From: a bacterium
GTDB taxonomy: Bacteria; Atribacterota; JS1; SB-45; 34-128
Assembly: GCA_018894595.1 (NCBI GenBank)
Contig: JAHIPN010000223.1
Coordinates: forward strand, 1-9,589
Direction: 5' to 3'
Length of the DNA: 9,589 bases
A model generated the notes under the pieces. It was not told the DNA's origin. It searched no databases and saw only the letters and a program-made list of their open reading frames with translations. How positions within the stretch are numbered: the stretch's first letter is position 1; each line of letters begins with the position of its first letter. A program made the position numbers and the translations under genes. Positions 5,541 through 9,589 of the stretch are shown piece by piece.

Positions 5541-6098
5541 TTATTCTCTTTCTATGTATTTCTTCTCCCTGGTGTCTATTTTAATTACATCCCCCTCTTT
5601 TATAAACAAAGGGACTTGAATTATCGCTCCCGTCTCTAAAGTTGCCGGTTTAAGTGCACCGGACACTGTATTTCCCTTTACGCCGGGCATGGTTTTAATA
5701 ACTTTTAAACTCATAAAATTTGGTAGTTCAGCACCAATCAACTCTCCTTTACAGAATACAACCTCCACATCATTACCTTCTTTTAATAATTCAACCAGTT
5801 CACTTATCTGCTCTTTGGATATAGAAATTTGCTCATAGTTTTCCTTATTCATAAAACAATAATTATCCCCATCATTATAGAGATACTGCATAGTTTTTCT
5901 ATCAATTATAGCTTGTTCCATTTTTTCTCCTGCTCTGAATGTTTTGTCCACAACAAGCCCGGTTTTTACATTCTTAAGTTTAGTTCTTACAAATGCACCA
6001 CCCTTACCGGGTTTTACGTGTTGAAAATCCACAATACTGTATATTTCACCATTTAATTCGATAGTTAAACCTCTTTTAAAATCGCTGGTAGAAATCAA
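5541..6098 (-). CDS. efp: Translation elongation factor P
   Basis: Binds between the P and E sites and rescues ribosomes stalled on polyproline by positioning peptidyl-tRNA-Pro. The 185-residue protein has the three beta-barrel domains. Domain I holds the tip loop VKPGKGGAFVR (28-38), with Lys32 the position modified in most bacteria. TFRAGEKMEQA (53-63) and MQYLYNDGDNYCFM (70-83) mark the domain I/II region. Domain III contains LPNFMSLKVIKTMPGVKG and SGALKPATLETGAIIQVPLFIKEGD. The start codon is TTG, supported by GGAGG 7 nt upstream (6106-6110) and by the match of ISTSDFKRGL to the family start. No modification enzyme (EpmA or similar) is in view. It is separated from glyA by a repeat-filled gap of 188 bp and from the Asp23-like gene by 167 bp of repeats. 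Confidence 0.97.
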   Translation of the reverse strand: MISTSDFKRGLTIELNGEIYSIVDFQHVKPGKGGAFVRTKLKNVKTGLVVDKTFRAGEKMEQAIIDRKTMQYLYNDGDNYCFMNKENYEQISISKEQISELVELLKEGNDVEVVFCKGELIGAELPNFMSLKVIKTMPGVKGNTVSGALKPATLETGAIIQVPLFIKEGDVIKIDTREKKYIERE

Positions 6099-6169
6099 GA
6101 TAAAACCTCCTGTTCGCTTGAATCTATATTTCTGAATTATTCTCTTTATTAGTTAGTTAATCAGTCATT

Positions 6170-6280
6170 GTAGGGGCATAATGAATTGTGCCCTTCCTGT
6201 TTTTTATCTTTTTTTACCTGTGGGCACGATGCATCGTGCCCCTACAACTCATTACGGGCAGACACAAGGTCTGCCCCTAC
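6170..6280 (+). repeat. Composite REP/MITE-like element, copy C, with a well-kept third hairpin
   Basis: The core of 76 bp (6170-6245) has inverted GTAGGGG/CCCCTAC ends. Hairpin one is GGGCATAAT/ATTGTGCCC with one G-T pair (6174-6182 with 6185-6193). The spacer is TTCCTGTTTTTTATC and further T-rich sequence. Hairpin two is the perfect palindrome GGGCACGATGCATCGTGCCC (6222-6241). A third hairpin, GGGCAGAC/GTCTGCCC (6256-6263 with 6269-6276), ends in its own CCCCTAC (6274-6280). The same order of three hairpins occurs at 1834-1950. It lies between the glyA stop and the efp leader. Confidence 0.85.
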
Positions 6281-6286
6281 TTCTTT

Positions 6287-7516
6287 CTATACAAATCTTT
6301 TACAAAAGCTTTCCACTTCTTTCCTTACTTCGTCTTTTATTTTCTGATTTTCTGTATCACTCAGGACTCTGTTTATCAATCCGGCTATTATACCCATATC
6401 CTTCTCTTTCATCCCCCGGGTGGTCACCGCAGGAGTTCCGATTCTTATTCCACTGGCAACCCAAGGCTTTTGAGGGTCAAAGGGAACCATATTCTTATTA
6501 ACAGTAATCCCGGCCTCTTCCAAAGCTTTCTCTGCTTGCTTTCCGGTAATTCCTTTATTTCTTAAGTCCACTAACATCAAGTGATTATCAGTTCCACCGG
6601 ATACTAAATTATAACCTAATTCTACTAATTTTTCAGCCAAAGTTTTAGCATTTTTAACGATTTGTTTCTGATAGTTCATAAATTCTGGGGTCATTGCTTG
6701 CTTAAAACAGATCGCTTTAGCTGCTATAACGTGCATTAATGGTCCACCTTGAATCCCCGGGAAAATAGTTTTGTCAATTGCTCGGCCATACTCTTCTTTA
6801 CACAGAATCAAGCCGCCTCTCGGTCCCCTTAAGGTTTTATGAGTAGTTGTGGTTACAAAATGGCAATGAGGCACAGCACTTTGGTGAAGACCCGCTACAA
6901 TCAATCCGGCGATATGAGCAATATCAGCCATTAAATATGCCCCGACTTCATCAGCAACAGACCTAAATGCAGAGAAATCTATTTCGCGTGGATAGGCACT
7001 TGCTCCGGCAATAATTAATTTTGGTTTATTTTTTATAGCCAAATCTCTTAAGTTATCATAATCTATTCGTCCGGTATCTTTCCCCACTCCATATGGAATA
7101 ATATTAAAAAATCTACCAGAAAAATTTACCGGGCTCCCGTGAGTAAGATGACCTCCGTGAGAAAGATTCATAGCTAAAATGCTATCTCCTACTTCTAAAA
7201 CACTAAAATAAACCGCCATATTTGCCTGTGAACCGGAATGAGGCTGAACATTGGCATGCTCTGCTTTAAATATCTTCTTAGCCCTTTCTATAGCTAAATT
7301 TTCTACCACATCGATGTATTTGCATCCACCATAGTATTTCTTGCCAGGATAGCCTTCAGCATATTTATTAGTCAAAACTGAACCCTGGGCTTCTAATACT
7401 TCCGGGGAAACAAAATTTTCCGAGGCAATTAATTCTATAGTGTATTTTTGACGATTCTCTTCATTTTTTATAGCTTCAAATATTTCCGGGTCTACCTTCT
7501 TTAAATTACTACTCAT
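6287..7516 (-). CDS. glyA: Serine hydroxymethyltransferase
   Basis: PLP enzyme interconverting serine plus tetrahydrofolate with glycine plus 5,10-methylene-THF, the main source of one-carbon units. The 409 residues match the family. Visible are the N-terminal [13 protein letters not shown] (28-40), [14 protein letters not shown] (51-64), [10 protein letters not shown] (118-127; His123 stacks on PLP), [10 protein letters not shown] (196-205; Asp198 and His201) and [14 protein letters not shown] (222-235) with the Schiff-base Lys227. The C-terminal small domain has [16 protein letters not shown]. The ATG is preceded by AAGGAG about 8 nt away. It stands between two repeat-filled gaps (81 bp after pepQ and 188 bp before efp). 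No glycine or THF riboswitch is recognisable in the short leader. Confidence 0.98.
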   Translation of the reverse strand: MSSNLKKVDPEIFEAIKNEENRQKYTIELIASENFVSPEVLEAQGSVLTNKYAEGYPGKKYYGGCKYIDVVENLAIERAKKIFKAEHANVQPHSGSQANMAVYFSVLEVGDSILAMNLSHGGHLTHGSPVNFSGRFFNIIPYGVGKDTGRIDYDNLRDLAIKNKPKLIIAGASAYPREIDFSAFRSVADEVGAYLMADIAHIAGLIVAGLHQSAVPHCHFVTTTTHKTLRGPRGGLILCKEEYGRAIDKTIFPGIQGGPLMHVIAAKAICFKQAMTPEFMNYQKQIVKNAKTLAEKLVELGYNLVSGGTDNHLMLVDLRNKGITGKQAEKALEEAGITVNKNMVPFDPQKPWVASGIRIGTPAVTTRGMKEKDMGIIAGLINRVLSDTENQKIKDEVRKEVESFCKRFV

Positions 7517-7560
7517 AATATTTTCTCCTTATTTATTTTAATTATTTATATTTTTTTATT

Positions 7561-7584
7561 GTAGGGGTCGGATTCATCCGACCC
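7561..7584 (+). repeat. Single REP-like hairpin
   Basis: GTAGGGG followed by GGGTCGGAT/ATCCGACCC (7565-7573 with 7576-7584) around a TC loop. It has the same layout as the first hairpin of the composite elements, with different but fully paired stem bases. It is the only member standing alone. It lies 13 bp beyond the pepQ stop and has no T-run after it on the minus strand, so it is a poor terminator. Confidence 0.75.
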
Positions 7585-7597
7585 GTCCTGATATTTC

Positions 7598-8683
7598 TTA
7601 AAGATTTAATATTTTTGGAAACCAGGTTAATATTTCGTAACCTTCTTCAGTTATCAGAACCGAATCTTCAATCCTAACTCCGCCAACTTCAGGCAAATAT
7701 ATTCCGGGTTCTATGGTAATTACCATTCCGGGCAGTAAAACTGTGTCATCACTGAAAGAAACTCGAGGCAGTTCGTGAATATCTAACCCTACTCCATGAC
7801 CCAAACCATGGCCAAAATATTTACCATAGCCCTTCTTTACAATTATGTCCCTTGCTACAGAATCCATTTCTTTGCACCTTACACCCGGTTTTAAAAATTC
7901 GAGGGCTTTCTTTTGTGCTTCCGAGACAATAGAAAATATCTCTTTTTGTTTTTCTTTTTCTTTACCCATAATTATAGTACGGGTTATATCAGAATTATAA
8001 TTCTGATAATTCGCTCCCACATCAATAATTATAAGTTCTCCTTCGTCAATCTTTTTTTCAGAAGGTTTCCCGTGTGGCAAGGATGATCTTTCCCCAGAAA
8101 CCACAATTGTTTCAAAAGCCTCCTTTTGGGCGCCTTTTTTTCTCATAGTATAAGCTAACTCAGAGGCAATATCAAGCTCCCGCACGCCTGGTTCTATTAT
8201 TTCAAATACATCCTTTAAACTTTCTGTAGTTATCTGAGCAGCTTTCTTTATTTTAATAATTTCCTCTTTATCTTTTATCATTCTTATCTGTTCGATAATG
8301 TTTTCTGTAGGAAGAAATTCTATAGATTCAAAACTTTCAGAATATTTCTTAAAGTCAGCATAGCTTAAATTATTGCTTTCAAAGGCAATTTTTTTTATCT
8401 TGTTTTTCTCTATTATCTTTTTCAATGCTAATATACGTGCGTTTTTTTTCTTCAGTTCATCAGTTACAATTTTAAAATCAGGGCTTTCTTTTTCGGCCTG
8501 TTCTGTATAACGTGAATCAGTTAGCAAATAATTTTTACCACCAGCCCCAATCAGAGCAAACCCTTCTCCATCAAATCCGGTTAAATAATTTAAGTTTTTT
8601 AGGTTAGTAACTAAGAACCCTTCGATTTCTTTGTTTTCTTTTTCTATTTTATCTCTAAATATTTTCAATCTTTCTTTAATCAA
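7598..8683 (-). CDS. pepQ: M24-family Xaa-Pro aminopeptidase/dipeptidase (PepQ/PepP-like)
   Basis: Metallopeptidase that removes or splits residues next to proline, in the cytosol. From the chosen start the protein has 361 residues: a creatinase-like N-terminal domain (about 1-125, with FLVTNLKNLNYLTGFDG) and the pita-bread catalytic domain. All five metal ligands are present: Asp221 (IIIDVGANY), Asp232 (NSDITRT), His296 (GHGLGHGVG), Glu325 (TIEPGIYLP) and Glu339 (GVRIEDS). Aminopeptidase versus strict dipeptidase cannot be decided by eye, so the symbol is tentative. The TTG at 8683 is preferred: GGAGG lies 8 nt upstream and the resulting MIKERLKIF is the usual family start. An ATG at 8704 and a TTG at 8713, next to the rimO stop, lack a ribosome site. 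A proline peptidase near efp is also usual in Bacillota. Confidence 0.93.
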   Translation of the reverse strand: MIKERLKIFRDKIEKENKEIEGFLVTNLKNLNYLTGFDGEGFALIGAGGKNYLLTDSRYTEQAEKESPDFKIVTDELKKKNARILALKKIIEKNKIKKIAFESNNLSYADFKKYSESFESIEFLPTENIIEQIRMIKDKEEIIKIKKAAQITTESLKDVFEIIEPGVRELDIASELAYTMRKKGAQKEAFETIVVSGERSSLPHGKPSEKKIDEGELIIIDVGANYQNYNSDITRTIIMGKEKEKQKEIFSIVSEAQKKALEFLKPGVRCKEMDSVARDIIVKKGYGKYFGHGLGHGVGLDIHELPRVSFSDDTVLLPGMVITIEPGIYLPEVGGVRIEDSVLITEEGYEILTWFPKILNL

Positions 8684-8690
8684 AATCAAT

Positions 8691-8697
8691 CCCTCCC
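8691..8697 (-). promoter_or_regulatory. Ribosome binding site deciding the pepQ start
   Basis: Minus-strand GGGAGGG lies 8 nt (from GGAGG) before the TTG at 8681-8683 and only 2 nt before another TTG at 8687-8689. It lies downstream of the ATG at 8702-8704, so it cannot serve that codon. This spacing is the main reason for choosing the TTG start of pepQ. Confidence 0.75.
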
Positions 8698-8713
8698 TCT
8701 CCATACTTTTCAA

Positions 8714-9589
8714 TTATTTTCTAATCTCTCCTGCTAAATCATATTCGGAAGCTTCTGTAATTTTCACCTTTATGAATTTTTCAACTTGAGTCTTATCTCC
8801 CCTTATTACAACTTTTCCATCTATCTCCGGGGCATCTCCTTTAGTTCGTCCAATGGCAATTTTCGGCTTTCCCGGTTTTATTTCATCAACCAGCACATCT
8901 ATTTCTTTTCCTATGTAAGCATTATTAATTTCTTTTGAAATCGACTGCTGGGTTAACATTAATTTTTTTAAGCGCTCCTTCTTAATTCGCATAGAAATTT
9001 GTTGAGGGAAGTCATAAGCCGGAGTTCCTTCTTCCTGGGAAAAAATAAAAGTCCCTAACCTTTCAAATCGAAATTCATTAACAAAACTTAGTAGCTCTTT
9101 AAAATCCTCATCAGTTTCACCGGGAAAGCCCACCATAAAAGTAGTGCGCAAAGTTAAATTAGGAATCCTATCTCTTAACTTATTAATTAATGAAATAACA
9201 TTACTTTTTTTTATCGGTCTATTCATTCTTTTTAGTATTTTATCACTTACATGCTGTAAAGGTAAATCCAAATAAGAACATATTTTAGGATAACTGGCTA
9301 TTACTTCAATTAACTCATCATTATAATGAGTAGGATGGGTATATAAAAGTCTTATCCATTTTAAATTATTTAATTCGAGAAGAGAAAGTTTTTTTAACAA
9401 TTCAGCTAATTTATATTCCCCATAGAGGTCGATTCCGTATAAAGTTGTATCCTGACCAATTAAAATTATCTCGGAAAGATTTTGTTTTTCGGAAAGCAAT
9501 TTTACTTCTTCAATTATATCTTCCATCTTTCTACTGCGATGATTTCCTCTAATTTGAGGTATCAGGCAATAGGAACAACTATTTTGACA
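8714..9589 (-). CDS. rimO: Ribosomal protein S12 methylthiotransferase RimO, N-terminus outside the window
   Basis: Radical-SAM enzyme that adds a methylthio group to the conserved aspartate of ribosomal protein S12. The last 291 residues are present. The window cuts exactly at the first cysteine of CQNSCSYC, the 4Fe-4S/SAM motif CxxxCxxC, followed by LIPQIRGNHRSR. RimO rather than MiaB is indicated by GQDTTLYGIDLYG and WIRLLYTHPTHY, and by SYLDLPLQHVSDKILKRMNRP. TFMVGFPGETDEDF is the later radical-SAM segment. The C-terminal part (IGKEIDVLVDE through ITEASEYDLAGEI) is the TRAM domain that binds S12. The missing part would be about 145 residues, the UPF0004 domain with its second cluster. The stop lies 30 bp before the preferred pepQ start, so the two genes are probably co-transcribed. 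Confidence 0.94.
   Translation of the reverse strand, partial: CQNSCSYCLIPQIRGNHRSRKMEDIIEEVKLLSEKQNLSEIILIGQDTTLYGIDLYGEYKLAELLKKLSLLELNNLKWIRLLYTHPTHYNDELIEVIASYPKICSYLDLPLQHVSDKILKRMNRPIKKSNVISLINKLRDRIPNLTLRTTFMVGFPGETDEDFKELLSFVNEFRFERLGTFIFSQEEGTPAYDFPQQISMRIKKERLKKLMLTQQSISKEINNAYIGKEIDVLVDEIKPGKPKIAIGRTKGDAPEIDGKVVIRGDKTQVEKFIKVKITEASEYDLAGEIRK

Noticed and set aside
7517..7560. Glycine or THF riboswitch upstream of glyA
   Set aside because: The gap is short, AT-rich and lacks any conserved riboswitch core; only a ribosome site is seen.
7561..7584. Intrinsic terminator after pepQ
   Set aside because: The hairpin is strong but is followed on the minus strand by CCTACAATAAAAAAA, with no T-run.

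Overview
The window is AT-rich bacterial chromosome carrying ten protein genes and two tRNA genes, all on the minus strand. Reading in the direction of transcription (right to left) the order is rimO (cut at the window edge), pepQ, glyA, efp, an Asp23/Gls24-family gene, nusB, xseA, xseB, ispA, rph, rdgB, tRNA-Pro(UGG) and a cut tRNA-Gly. Every protein belongs to a well-known housekeeping family and looks full length and intact, apart from rimO. The stretch efp / Asp23 / nusB / xseA / xseB / ispA, with a pepQ nearby, resembles the Bacillota pepQ-efp-accBC-yqhY-nusB-folD-xseA-xseB-ispA neighbourhood with accBC and folD missing. Strong Shine-Dalgarno sites and TTG start codons (xseB, efp, probably pepQ) also suit a Gram-positive-like or deep-branching, possibly uncultivated, low-GC lineage. 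The sequence alone does not place it further.

Layout. 8714-9589 and 7598-8683: rimO and pepQ, nearly contiguous. 6287-7516: glyA. 4948-6098: efp and the Asp23-like gene. 2075-4849: nusB, xseA, xseB and ispA, packed with gaps of a few bases or overlaps. 463-1775: rph and rdgB, overlapping by 7 bp. 1-110: a tRNA pair behind a near-consensus sigma-70 promoter. The functions are ribosome and translation maturation (RimO on S12, EF-P, tRNA genes, RNase PH), one-carbon metabolism (GlyA), antitermination (NusB), DNA repair (exonuclease VII), isoprenoid precursor synthesis (IspA), nucleotide pool cleaning (RdgB) and peptide turnover (PepQ).

No new protein system is visible. The unusual material lies between the genes. 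Every gap longer than about 70 bp holds small repeats: (i) about eleven GTAGGGG-ended REP-like palindromes, many arranged as a composite of about 77 bp that occurs three times with the same design (hairpin, pyrimidine-rich spacer of 28-30 nt, hairpin, inverted GTAGGGG ends); (ii) a perfect 32-bp inverted repeat next to the nusB ribosome binding site; (iii) period-7 arrays (GTATATC, GTATCTC, GTATTTC, GTATCGA and related units) at five or six places, including a 22-bp repeat touching the ispA stop codon. These look like non-autonomous elements and slippage-type arrays that have filled the breaks between tight gene clusters; no transposase is encoded here.
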